Below, one piece after another: positions 47,627 through 57,225 of a stretch of DNA of 64,000 nt. The first letter of the stretch is position 1. The number at the start of each line of letters is the position of its first letter. The stretch is taken from positions 186,001 to 250,000 of the forward strand of contig NZ_BMTU01000004.1 of the NCBI RefSeq assembly GCF_014649835.1, read 5' to 3'. The notes beneath the pieces are model-generated. The model was given only the letters and a program-made list of their open reading frames with translations. It did not search any database and was not told where the DNA came from. The translations under genes were made by a program, and so were the position numbers. Source of the stretch: Streptomyces pilosus. Lineage in GTDB: Bacteria > Actinomycetota > Actinomycetes > Streptomycetales > Streptomycetaceae.

Positions 47627-48574
47627 TCAGGGGGTGTCGTCGCCGCCGAGATCCGTCACGCGCTCCAGCATGATCGGTTCCCAGGCGCGCCGGAGCCTGA
47701 GGCGCGGGGGCCGCAGCGGCGGGGCGGCGGGGCGGCCGGCCAGCGCCTCGGCGAGCTGGACGAGGGCGTCGCAGCGGGCCAGCCACAGGCCGCGCAGACA
47801 GGGGCGGGCGCCGTAGCCGGCGAGGGTGGCGGCCCGCACCGCGGCGGGGGCTCCGACGGCGAGCGCGAGGCCGGCGATGTCCTCGGCCGGGTCGCCGACC
47901 ACCGCCGCGTCCCAGCCGAGGACCCCCCGCACCCGGCCGTCCGCGCCGACCACGAGGTGCCTGCCGGTGAGGGCGTGATGGACGAGGACCGCCGTGCCGG
48001 ACTGGGCGGCGAGCTGCACCGCGGCGGGCGGGGTGAGCCGGCGCAGGCGTACCGGGTCGAACTCGTCGGCGGCGGCGAGCCGTTCGGCGGCCTCTGCGGC
48101 GACCCGGCGCAGCGCCTCCAGCGACCGCGGGGACACGCGCGGCACCCCGATCGTCTCCGCCTGCCGTGCCGGCACCTCGCGCAGCCCCGTGAGCAGCCCC
48201 GCCAGGTCGGTCTCGCCGACGGCGGAAACGGTGTGCTCCTCCGCGGTGCCGCCGGGCAGCCCGGTGTCGAGGGTGCAGAGCAGGCCGGGCGCCCACTCCC
48301 CCTGCGCCACCGCGGCCGGCAGGGCGACCGGGACGTGCGGGCGGACCAGGTCGCGCAGTCGCGTCTCGCGGCGCCGGCGGGCACTCTCCTCGCGGTCCCG
48401 GGCGAGGCGCAGCACGTGGCGGGCGCCCACCCACCAGGTGGCGGCGCCCTCGGTGACGGGCCGCACGTCGGGTCCGGTGCCGGGGGCCGTGCCGCCCGCC
48501 GCCCCGCCGTCCCCGAGCAGGGAACGGGCCAGTCGGCGGACGGTGTCCGCGGTGGGTGTCGGTGCCTGGGTCAT
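47627..48574 (-). CDS. Degenerate APH-fold protein (probable pseudokinase)
   Basis: 315-residue protein of the aminoglycoside phosphotransferase superfamily. Where active members have HGDLxxxN, this one has HHALTGRH (199-206): the catalytic Asp is Ala and the metal-binding Asn is His. The following IDW is LGW (219-221) and the usual ATP-binding lysine strand reads VLRLAR. The GDPAEDIAGLA helix and overall length are intact and there is no frameshift, so the gene is kept, but phosphotransfer is unlikely. Similar degenerate motifs appear, from memory, across this Streptomyces subfamily. Same strand as the M24 peptidase, 51 nt downstream of it. Confidence 0.85.
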   Translation of the reverse strand: MTQAPTPTADTVRRLARSLLGDGGAAGGTAPGTGPDVRPVTEGAATWWVGARHVLRLARDREESARRRRETRLRDLVRPHVPVALPAAVAQGEWAPGLLCTLDTGLPGGTAEEHTVSAVGETDLAGLLTGLREVPARQAETIGVPRVSPRSLEALRRVAAEAAERLAAADEFDPVRLRRLTPPAAVQLAAQSGTAVLVHHALTGRHLVVGADGRVRGVLGWDAAVVGDPAEDIAGLALAVGAPAAVRAATLAGYGARPCLRGLWLARCDALVQLAEALAGRPAAPPLRPPRLRLRRAWEPIMLERVTDLGGDDTP

Positions 48575-48625
48575 GGTCGCGCCGTTGCCGTTCGGGGAGG
48601 CAGGAAGGGGGCGGAAGGGGGCCGT

Positions 48626-49753
48626 TCAGTCGACGGTGACCATCTCCCGCGCGGTGTTGTTCAACCGCCGTCCGCCGTCCCCGGTCACGGTCACGATGTC
48701 CTCGATCCGCACGCCGAACCGGCCGGGCAGGTAGACGCCGGGCTCCACGGAGAAGCACATGCCGGGGACGAGTGGCTGTTCCTCCCCCTCGATCATGTAC
48801 GGCGGTTCGTGCGTGGTGACGCCGATCCCGTGCCCGGTGCGGTGGATGAAGTACTCCCCGTACCCCGCGTCGGCGATGACGGCGCGGGCGGCCCGGTCGA
48901 CGTCCTGGCAGGCGGCCCCCGGCCGTACCGCGCTAAAGCCCGCCTCCTGGGCCTCGCGCACCAGGTCGTGCACCCGGCGTTCCTCGTCGGTGGGTTCGCC
49001 GACGTGGACGGTGCGGGAGGTGTCGGAGCCGTAGCCGTCCTTCAGGCCGCCGAAGTCGAGCACGACCATGTCGCCGCGTTCGATGACGCGGTCGCCGATC
49101 TCGTGGTGCGGATTGGCGCCGTTGGGCCCGGAGGCGACGATGGTGAAGTCGACCTGCGAGTGCCCGAAGCGGCGCAGCAGCGCGGCGAGGTCGGCCGCGA
49201 CGTCGGTCTCCCTGCGGCCGGCGAAGGGGACCTTCCTGATCTCCTCGAAGGCCGCGTCGGCGGCCGCGCCCGCGGCGGCCAGGAGGTCCAGTTCGGCGGC
49301 GTCCTTCACGGCGCGCAGCATCGGCAGGGCCTCCGTGAGGGAGGCGTACGAGGTGCCGGGCAGGGCCCGCTGGAGGCCGAGCAGGTGCATGGCCCACGCG
49401 TTGTCGCTGACGCCGAACCGGCCGTCCGCGTCCAGCAGGGCGGCGGTGACGGCGTAGGGGTCCTTGCCGTCGGTCCAGTCGCGCAGGGTGATCGCGGGGG
49501 CGCCGGGGGCGTGCTCGGCGTCCGGGGCCTCCAGGGTGGGGACGACCAGCACGGGTTCCCGGCCTGCGGCCAGGACCAGCAGGGTGAGGCGCTCGGTGAC
49601 CGCGGTGGGGGTGTAGCCGGTGAGCCAGACCAGGTCGGGGCCGGGAGCCACGAGCAGTCCGGCGAGACCGGCCCCGGCGGCCTGCCGCGCCGCCCGGTCC
49701 ATGCGGGCCCGGTAGTCGTCGGCGGTGAAGGGCGCGGGTGCGGTGCCGGTCAT
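48626..49753 (-). CDS. M24-family Xaa-Pro aminopeptidase
   Basis: 375-residue metallopeptidase. N-terminal creatinase-like domain, then the pita-bread catalytic domain with five metal ligands: Asp in VVLDFGG, Asp in YGSDTSRT, His in HRTGHGIGVTTHEPP, Glu in CFSVEPGVYLPGRFG and Glu in VRIEDIV. It cleaves N-terminal residues before proline. The ATG at 49753 was chosen because gggagg lies seven bases upstream on this strand. Divergent from the metallophosphoesterase gene. Confidence 0.92.
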   Translation of the reverse strand: MTGTAPAPFTADDYRARMDRAARQAAGAGLAGLLVAPGPDLVWLTGYTPTAVTERLTLLVLAAGREPVLVVPTLEAPDAEHAPGAPAITLRDWTDGKDPYAVTAALLDADGRFGVSDNAWAMHLLGLQRALPGTSYASLTEALPMLRAVKDAAELDLLAAAGAAADAAFEEIRKVPFAGRRETDVAADLAALLRRFGHSQVDFTIVASGPNGANPHHEIGDRVIERGDMVVLDFGGLKDGYGSDTSRTVHVGEPTDEERRVHDLVREAQEAGFSAVRPGAACQDVDRAARAVIADAGYGEYFIHRTGHGIGVTTHEPPYMIEGEEQPLVPGMCFSVEPGVYLPGRFGVRIEDIVTVTGDGGRRLNNTAREMVTVD

Positions 49754-49872
49754 CCGGTGGCCTCCCAGGGCGGACGTCGGGGCTACGGGCAGCATCCTGC
49801 CCGCCGGGCGGGGGCGGCGCGAGCCGATTGCCGGTGTTCGCCGCACGCCCCGCGCCAGCTAATGGGAAGGCG

Positions 49873-49902
49873 TTGTCCAGCCATTACATCCCGTGCTTGG
49901 AT
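49873..49902 (+). promoter_or_regulatory. Promoter of the metallophosphoesterase gene
   Basis: ttgtcc (49873-49878), 18-bp spacer, ttggat (49897-49902): good match to housekeeping consensus; the start GTG 49942 follows 39 bases later with a gaggagg site between. Confidence 0.45.
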
Positions 49903-49941
49903 CACACGTGTTCCCGCACGTTGCCGAGGAGGCCCACGACC

Positions 49942-50697
49942 GTGCTCGTACTCGCACACATCAGCGACCTACATCTGGACGGAACCCGGCGGGCGACCGA
50001 ACGCGCCCGGCGGGTGCGTGACCGGCTGTGGGAGCTGCCGGAGCCGCCGGACGCGCTGCTGGTGACCGGGGACATCGCGGACCACGGCACGGAGGCCGAG
50101 TACGAGGAGGCCGCCCGCCTGCTCGGGCTGCGCGACGGGGGCGCCCCGTTCCCGGTGCTGACCTGCCCGGGGAACCACGACAGCAGGGCCCCGTACCGGG
50201 AGGCCCTGCTCGGCCGGCCCGCCGCCGACGGGCCGGTGAACAGCGCGCACGTGCTGGACGGCGGTGCCGTGCTGATGTGCGACTCGAGCATCCCCGGCCG
50301 TGACGAGGGTGAGCTGGACGCGGAGACCCTCGCCTGGATCGAGTCGACGCTCGACGGGCTCGACGGGGGTCTCCCCGTGCTGCTCGCCTTCCACCACCCG
50401 CCGGTCCCCCTGCACCACCCCCTCCCCGACTCCTACCCCCTGCGCGGCGCGGAACGGCTGGCCGGCCTGCTGGCGCGCCGCCCCCGGATCGCCGGGCTGA
50501 TCACCGGTCACGCGCACACCCCGGCCGCCACCACCTTCGCGGGCCGCCCGGTCGTCGTGGGGCCGGGGGTGACCTGGACGCTCCGGCTGCCCTGGGAGGG
50601 CGAGCCGGTCGCCGACCGGGACGCGCCGGTCGGTCTCGCCTTCCACGTCCTGGACGACGGGGGCCGGCTCACCAGCCACTTCCGCGTGGTCATGTGA
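49942..50697 (+). CDS. Class III metallophosphoesterase, CpdA-like
   Basis: 251-residue calcineurin-type phosphoesterase. The metal-site motifs are ISDLHLDG, LVTGDIADHG, CPGNHDSR, FHHPP and TGHAHTP, in the order and spacing of cAMP phosphodiesterase CpdA and related cyclic nucleotide enzymes. GTG 49942 lies after a gaggagg site. Cytoplasmic, no signal peptide. Its stop overlaps the PDZ gene on the opposite strand by 8 bp. Confidence 0.9.
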   Translation: MLVLAHISDLHLDGTRRATERARRVRDRLWELPEPPDALLVTGDIADHGTEAEYEEAARLLGLRDGGAPFPVLTCPGNHDSRAPYREALLGRPAADGPVNSAHVLDGGAVLMCDSSIPGRDEGELDAETLAWIESTLDGLDGGLPVLLAFHHPPVPLHHPLPDSYPLRGAERLAGLLARRPRIAGLITGHAHTPAATTFAGRPVVVGPGVTWTLRLPWEGEPVADRDAPVGLAFHVLDDGGRLTSHFRVVM

Positions 50698-51292
50698 CGA
50701 TTCCGGGGACGGCCGTGAGCCGCTGGACGGCGCCCTCGCGGTGGCGCACCGTCAGTTCCACCTCGTCGCCCGGGCGGGCCCGGGCGACGGCGCGGGCCAG
50801 GTCGGCGGCCGAGTCGACGCGGGTGCCGCCGAAGGCGAGGAGCACGTCGCCCCGGACCAGACCGGCCGAGAACCCGGGGCCCGGTTCGTGCACACCGACG
50901 ACCCGGGCGCCCGGCCCCCGGCCGTCGGCCACCTCCACTCCGAGCCGGGCGACGACGGGCGCGGGCGCCGCCCCCGGCCCGGGCGGCACGAGGGGCCGCG
51001 ACGGCACGGACGGGCCGGACACGGAAGCCGCCCCCGGTGCCCGCTCCGGGCCGCCGGTCCGGCCCGCCCCCACGACCGAGACGCCCATCGCGCCCAGCCC
51101 GACGCCGGACAGCACCAGCAGCGCTCCGGCCAGGGCGCCGAGCAGCACGGCCGTCAGCCGCCGCCCCCGACGCCGGCCCGCGTGCTGTCCGGACGCACCG
51201 ACGGACTCCGCCCGGCCCGCCGGGCCGCCGGGACCGTCCCCTCCCGTCCTGTTCCCGGGCATCGGCCGGGGCCGCAGGGCCGGTTGTTCCAT
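50690..51292 (-). CDS. Membrane-anchored PDZ protein
   Basis: 200 residues: a cytoplasmic basic N-terminus, one transmembrane helix (LTAVLLGALAGALLVLSGVGLGAMG, ~46-70), a Pro/Gly-rich linker (~75-112) and a C-terminal PDZ domain (VARLGVEVADGRGPGARVVGVHEPGPGFSAGLVRGDVLLAFGGTRVDSAADL). It has the layout of a DegP/HtrA tail without the protease, so it may recruit a partner outside the membrane. It reads in the same direction as geoA, 30 bp downstream of it. Confidence 0.82.
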   Translation of the reverse strand: MEQPALRPRPMPGNRTGGDGPGGPAGRAESVGASGQHAGRRRGRRLTAVLLGALAGALLVLSGVGLGAMGVSVVGAGRTGGPERAPGAASVSGPSVPSRPLVPPGPGAAPAPVVARLGVEVADGRGPGARVVGVHEPGPGFSAGLVRGDVLLAFGGTRVDSAADLARAVARARPGDEVELTVRHREGAVQRLTAVPGIVT

Positions 51293-51322
51293 GGTTCGCC
51301 TCCGGCGGAAGGGGCCCGGACC

Positions 51323-53488
<2,166 letters not shown>

Positions 53489-53574
53489 CTACCCGTGGCC
53501 CGGTGACGGCATCCTCCGGCCGGGACGTGATCACACCATCGCGTGAACCCTCCCCCGTTCGGGAGTCACGGGGC

Positions 53575-54753
53575 TCAGGTCCGTACCTGGATCAGCGCAT
53601 GGGTGCCGGCGGTGCGCCAGCGCTGCCCCTCGGCGGCCGTCAGCGCCGCCTCGGTACCGGCGTCCAGTCCGGTGATCACATCGGACTTCAGGGTGCGCAG
53701 GGCGGCGACCGGTCCGGGGAAGTACCGGGTGAGGTCGGCGAACGGCGTGGTCGGGGGCCAGTACCGGTCCCCCACGAGACGGCGGTAGTTGAGGTCGCCC
53801 TTGACGACGGTGACGGTGGCGGCGGCGAAGTCGGCGCGGAGGTCGTCCGGCATGTCGGCGTAGGGCAGCGGCGCGCAGGAGAAGGGATGCGTCCGCAGGG
53901 CGAGCCGGCCGTCGCCGAGGGCGGCCCACAGGTCGCGCCCGTACGCGGCCGCCGCCCCTCCGGCGCCGGTGAGCCGGCGCACCGCGTCGACCAGGTCGGC
54001 GGTGGTGGCGTCGGAGACGTAGTACGGGTACGGCTTGAGGTGCAGCACCGCGCGGCGGATGCGGCCGTGCGCGAGCAGATGGGCGATGAGCAGCAGGTCC
54101 GGGACGAGTTCACGGCCGGCGTTGTCGGCGACCAGGCACAGGGTGGCCGCGGAGGACGCGCCGAGCAGCGGCCACAGGCGCTCGCTGTCGTCGGCCACCA
54201 GCGCGGACACGGCGGCGCTCCGGCCGGCCCCCTCGGCGGACAGCCGGAAGCCGAGGTCGGCGCGGTTGCCCCACAGGGAGCCGTGCAGCAGGGCGAGGGC
54301 CTGTTCGTCCTCGGGGCGGCCCGCGAGGTCGTCGAGCGCGGCCAGTTCCTCGTCCGTGGCGGGCGAGTCGAGTTCGGCCCGCTTGGAGGGGCGGAACGGG
54401 TCGACGCCCTGCCAGGGGCCGGGGCCGAAGTAGCCCACGGCGTCCAGCAGCCGGCGGTAGAAGAAGCTCTCGGACCACAGCCAGGGCACGTCGAACCAGG
54501 AGCGGCCGGTGTAGGTGTCCATGCCCCAGGCACGCCAGCGCTCCCGGTCGTGGGCGTCCGCGGGGAGCGGCGCGACGACGCCCTCGGCGCACTCGGCCAG
54601 CAGGGCGTCGAGGGCGCGGTGCCGGGCGGGTCCGTACGGGAAGGCCTCGCGCACCTGCCGGACGATCGCGGGGTGCCGCTCGGCCAGCACGCCGTGCGGG
54701 AAGGTGCCGGGCTCGTCGGCGACGATCACGGGGGCGGCGGGGATGTCGGACAT
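53575..54753 (-). CDS. ARMT1-family damage-control phosphatase-like protein (DUF89)
   Basis: 392-residue protein of the DUF89 metal-dependent phosphatase family that includes human ARMT1 and yeast YMR027W. Diagnostic are WFDVPWLWSESFFYRRLLDAVGYFG, the phosphatase site LVADNAGRELVPDLLL (Asp and Asn for metal), LHLKPYPYYVSDAT, and VVKGDLNYRRLVGD. In the family such enzymes hydrolyse sugar phosphates formed by metabolic side reactions. The ATG at 54753 gives the normal N-terminus. It sits between cprB and geoA on the same strand; a link to geosmin is not established. Confidence 0.88.
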   Translation of the reverse strand: MSDIPAAPVIVADEPGTFPHGVLAERHPAIVRQVREAFPYGPARHRALDALLAECAEGVVAPLPADAHDRERWRAWGMDTYTGRSWFDVPWLWSESFFYRRLLDAVGYFGPGPWQGVDPFRPSKRAELDSPATDEELAALDDLAGRPEDEQALALLHGSLWGNRADLGFRLSAEGAGRSAAVSALVADDSERLWPLLGASSAATLCLVADNAGRELVPDLLLIAHLLAHGRIRRAVLHLKPYPYYVSDATTADLVDAVRRLTGAGGAAAAYGRDLWAALGDGRLALRTHPFSCAPLPYADMPDDLRADFAAATVTVVKGDLNYRRLVGDRYWPPTTPFADLTRYFPGPVAALRTLKSDVITGLDAGTEAALTAAEGQRWRTAGTHALIQVRT

Positions 54754-54794
54754 GCGGATCACCGTAACGCGCGCCCGCCGCCGCGCGCCGGACG

Positions 54795-55442
54795 TCACAC
54801 CGGCGCGATCTCCCGCTCCAGCCGGGCGGCCAGGGAGAGGTAGCGGGCGCGGCGGGTCACCGGGACCAGGCCGCGGATGAGGATCTGCCACATCTCCGCC
54901 GTCCGGCGGGGCTGCCGGGCGACGGACTCCCGGGAACGGCCGACGACGCGCGTCCCGACGAAGAAGCAGACGAGGGAGTGGGCCACGACGTCGATGTCGA
55001 CGTCGGGGTGGACGTCGGCCTCCTTCACGGCGCCGAGGAGCCGGGCCGTGACGATGTCCAGCCACTCGGTGAACGGGTGGCTGAGCGGCGGGCGCGGGCG
55101 GGTGCCGCCGGTGGCGAGCCGCAGTCCGGCCCGCAGCACGGGGTCCTCGGCGGACATCCTGGCTATGCAGAAGGTGAGGCGCATCAGCGCCTCCAGGGAG
55201 GTGTGGCCCCGGATCTCGGTGTCCCGGGCCAGCCGGCGGCTGGTCGCCGACTGGAGCTCCAGGATGGCGTGGGCCAGGTCCTCCTTGGCGGCGAAGTGGA
55301 AGTACAGGGCGCCCTTGGTGACCCGGGCGTGCTCCACGATGTCGCTGAGACTGGTCGATTCGTATCCCTGCCGGTCGAACAGCTCGGCGGCGGCCGTGAT
55401 GATCGTCGCGCGGGTCTGCTCGGCGCGTACCTGCCTCGCCAT
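54795..55442 (-). CDS. cprB: TetR-family regulator CprB (gamma-butyrolactone receptor-like)
   Basis: 215-residue regulator, start MARQVRAEQTRATI and helix-turn-helix STSLSDIVEHARVTKGALYFHFAAKEDLAHAIL, nearly identical in pattern to S. coelicolor CprB (SCO6071). The ligand domain has the VLRAGLRLATGGTRPRPPLSHPFTEW and CFFVGTRVVGR segments of the family. CprB affects antibiotic production and sporulation in S. coelicolor; its ligand is not firmly known. Two candidate operators lie upstream (55463-55488, 55591-55608), consistent with autoregulation. Confidence 0.92.
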   Translation of the reverse strand: MARQVRAEQTRATIITAAAELFDRQGYESTSLSDIVEHARVTKGALYFHFAAKEDLAHAILELQSATSRRLARDTEIRGHTSLEALMRLTFCIARMSAEDPVLRAGLRLATGGTRPRPPLSHPFTEWLDIVTARLLGAVKEADVHPDVDIDVVAHSLVCFFVGTRVVGRSRESVARQPRRTAEMWQILIRGLVPVTRRARYLSLAARLEREIAPV

Positions 55443-55462
55443 CGCCTGTACTCCTGAGCCGG

Positions 55463-55488
55463 AAAGGAACGGGTCATGCCGTTTGTTT
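55463..55488. promoter_or_regulatory. Candidate CprB/ARE operator 1
   Basis: Inverted repeat aaaggaacgg (55463-55472), six-base spacer, ccgtttgttt (55479-55488): 8 of 10 positions pair. It overlaps the translation start region of cprB and contains the tttg/caaa half-site usual for butyrolactone-receptor sites. Confidence 0.45.
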
Positions 55489-55590
55489 TAACGCCGCGTA
55501 CACGATATCTCACCCTGCGGCTACTCCACCACGCGGGAAGGCGACCGCAGTTGGGGCACATCCGGCAAAACAAACGGGCTCTGCGAAAGA

Positions 55591-55608
55591 AAACGGCGCG
55601 CCCGGTAT
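55591..55608. promoter_or_regulatory. Candidate CprB operator 2
   Basis: aaacggcgcgcccggtat matches 15 of 18 positions of the published CprB consensus as I remember it (aaacggggcgtcccgtat in this orientation). It lies about 150 bp upstream of the cprB start, near where its promoter should be. A caaacggg half-site is at 55571-55578. Confidence 0.45.
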
Positions 55609-55641
55609 CTAAGTGTGGCAGGCGGCGGCACAAAAGAGAAC

Positions 55642-55682
55642 GGCGGGCCGACCGGTGCCCCATCCGCACCGGCCGGCCCGCC
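55642..55682 (-). terminator. Long hairpin in the 55443-56166 gap, terminator-like for leftward transcription
   Basis: 17-bp stem with one mismatch, 55642-55658 with 55666-55682, seven-base loop. Read on the minus strand the hairpin is followed by ttctctttt, so it could stop a leftward transcript ahead of the cprB promoter. Otherwise the 724-bp gap (55443-56166) holds the two candidate operators and only short, low-complexity ORFs I do not support as genes. Confidence 0.5.
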
Positions 55683-56166
55683 TGTCTGTGAGGGCGGCCC
55701 GGGAGGTCCGCCGCCGGCCGTCGCTCCGGCCGTGCCGCGCGGCACGGCATGCCGCGCCCGCGCCGGACCTCACCCCCGCGGCGCCGGACTCACCCGCCGT
55801 CCAAGCGGAAGGAGCCGTTCGATGTGCCGCGTGAGGTCGAACGATAGGCAGCCCGCGAGCCGGGCGGATACGGGGGAAACCCTCGATCGGCCCGGGAACC
55901 CACCCTCGGTGTACGGCGGTTGACCGGGTACGTGAGGCTGTGCCCCGCATCGGTACGGGGGTGCGCGCCGGGAGCGCCCACCCTCACGGTTCATCACAAT
56001 GCGGCAGCATCACCTCACTTCACGTGGCCCTTCACTTGACGACCAGCGGTCGCACAGGGTTGGCTCCGGCCCAGCGAGAGTCACCCGGCCGGCCAACGCC
56101 ACCCGCGGCGGCCGTCCGTGCTCTCCCCTGCTCTTGCTCGGCCGTACAGCGAGGTCCGCACTCCTC

Positions 56167-57177
56167 ATGAACACGTCTTTTCCGTCCCGCCGCTTCCCGC
56201 GACACCGCGCGGCGGTCCTGGCAGCCGCCGTCGGCCTGCTGGTCAGCGGCTGCTCCGCCCTCGGGACGTCCGGCGACTCCGCGGACGCGGACGGCGCGAG
56301 CGGGGCGGGCACGGGGCGGATGAAGGTCACGATGGTCACCCACGGCAGCGAGGACGACGCCTTCTGGGACCGGGTGCGCAAGGGCGCCGAGGCGGCGGCG
56401 GCCAAGGACGGCGTCGAGCTGACGTACGTGAGCGACCCGGACCCCGCCGGCCAGGCCGAACTCGTCCGCGAGGCGGTCCGTGACGGCGCCGACGGCATCG
56501 CGCTGACGCTGGCCAAGCCGCAGGCCATGAGGGGCCCGGTGAACGAGGCGCGGTCCGCGGACATCCCGGTGGTCGGGCTGAACTCCGGGATAGACGCCTG
56601 GAAACCGGCCGGGCTGCTCGCGTTCTTCGGCCAGGACGAGAGCGTGGCCGGCCGGGCCGTGGGCGAGAAGCTGAACGAGCTGAAGGCCGGGCACACCCTG
56701 TGCCTCGTCCACGAACGGGGCAACGTCGGCCTGGAGGCGCGCTGCGCCGGTGTGCGCAAGACGTTCGGCGGGAAGACCGAGAACCTCTACGTCGACGGCA
56801 CCGACATGCGGGCCGTCACCGGCATCCTCACCGCGAAGCTGCGGCAGGAACCGACCATCGACCAGGTCGTCGCCAACGGGGCGGACTTCGCGCTCACCGC
56901 GGTCGAGGCGGCCGCGGCCGCGGGCAGCGACGCCGACGTCGCCACCTTCGACCTCAACAAGGACCTGGTGGACGCCGTGCGCGGCGGCAACGTGCAGTTC
57001 GCCGTCGACCAGCAGCCCTACCTCCAGGGCTATCTCGCCGTGGACGCGCTGTGGCTGTACCGGAGCAACGGCAACACCAGCGGCGGCGGGGTCGCGCCGG
57101 TGCTGACCGGGCCCGCGTTCGTCTCGAAGGCCAACGCGGACTCCGTCGCCGAGTTCGCCGCCGGCGGAACCCGCTGA
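56167..57177 (+). CDS. Orphan sugar-type substrate-binding lipoprotein next to the conservon
   Basis: 336-residue extracellular binding protein of the ribose/galactose (Peripla_BP_4) class. Lipobox LVSGC (Cys29); mature part has KVTMVTHGSEDDAFWDRVRKGAEAAAAKDGV, REAVRDGADGIALTLAKPQAM, and DVATFDLNKDLVDAVRGGNVQFAVDQQPYLQGYLAVDAL. No permease or ATPase gene follows; cvnA starts 48 bp downstream on the same strand. It may therefore serve as a ligand sensor for the CvnA kinase-like protein rather than in import. That role is inference. Confidence 0.88.
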   Translation: MNTSFPSRRFPRHRAAVLAAAVGLLVSGCSALGTSGDSADADGASGAGTGRMKVTMVTHGSEDDAFWDRVRKGAEAAAAKDGVELTYVSDPDPAGQAELVREAVRDGADGIALTLAKPQAMRGPVNEARSADIPVVGLNSGIDAWKPAGLLAFFGQDESVAGRAVGEKLNELKAGHTLCLVHERGNVGLEARCAGVRKTFGGKTENLYVDGTDMRAVTGILTAKLRQEPTIDQVVANGADFALTAVEAAAAAGSDADVATFDLNKDLVDAVRGGNVQFAVDQQPYLQGYLAVDALWLYRSNGNTSGGGVAPVLTGPAFVSKANADSVAEFAAGGTR

Positions 57178-57225
57178 CGGGCCCCGTGCGTACCTCCCCC
57201 GACACCCGACCGCTCTAGGACCACG

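Noticed and set aside
55770..55997. 75-codon minus-strand frame containing FDLTRHIERLLPL in the cprB-cvn gap
   Set aside because: No ribosome binding site, low-complexity Gly/Arg/Pro composition typical of chance frames in GC-rich DNA, and it overlaps another chance frame on the plus strand.
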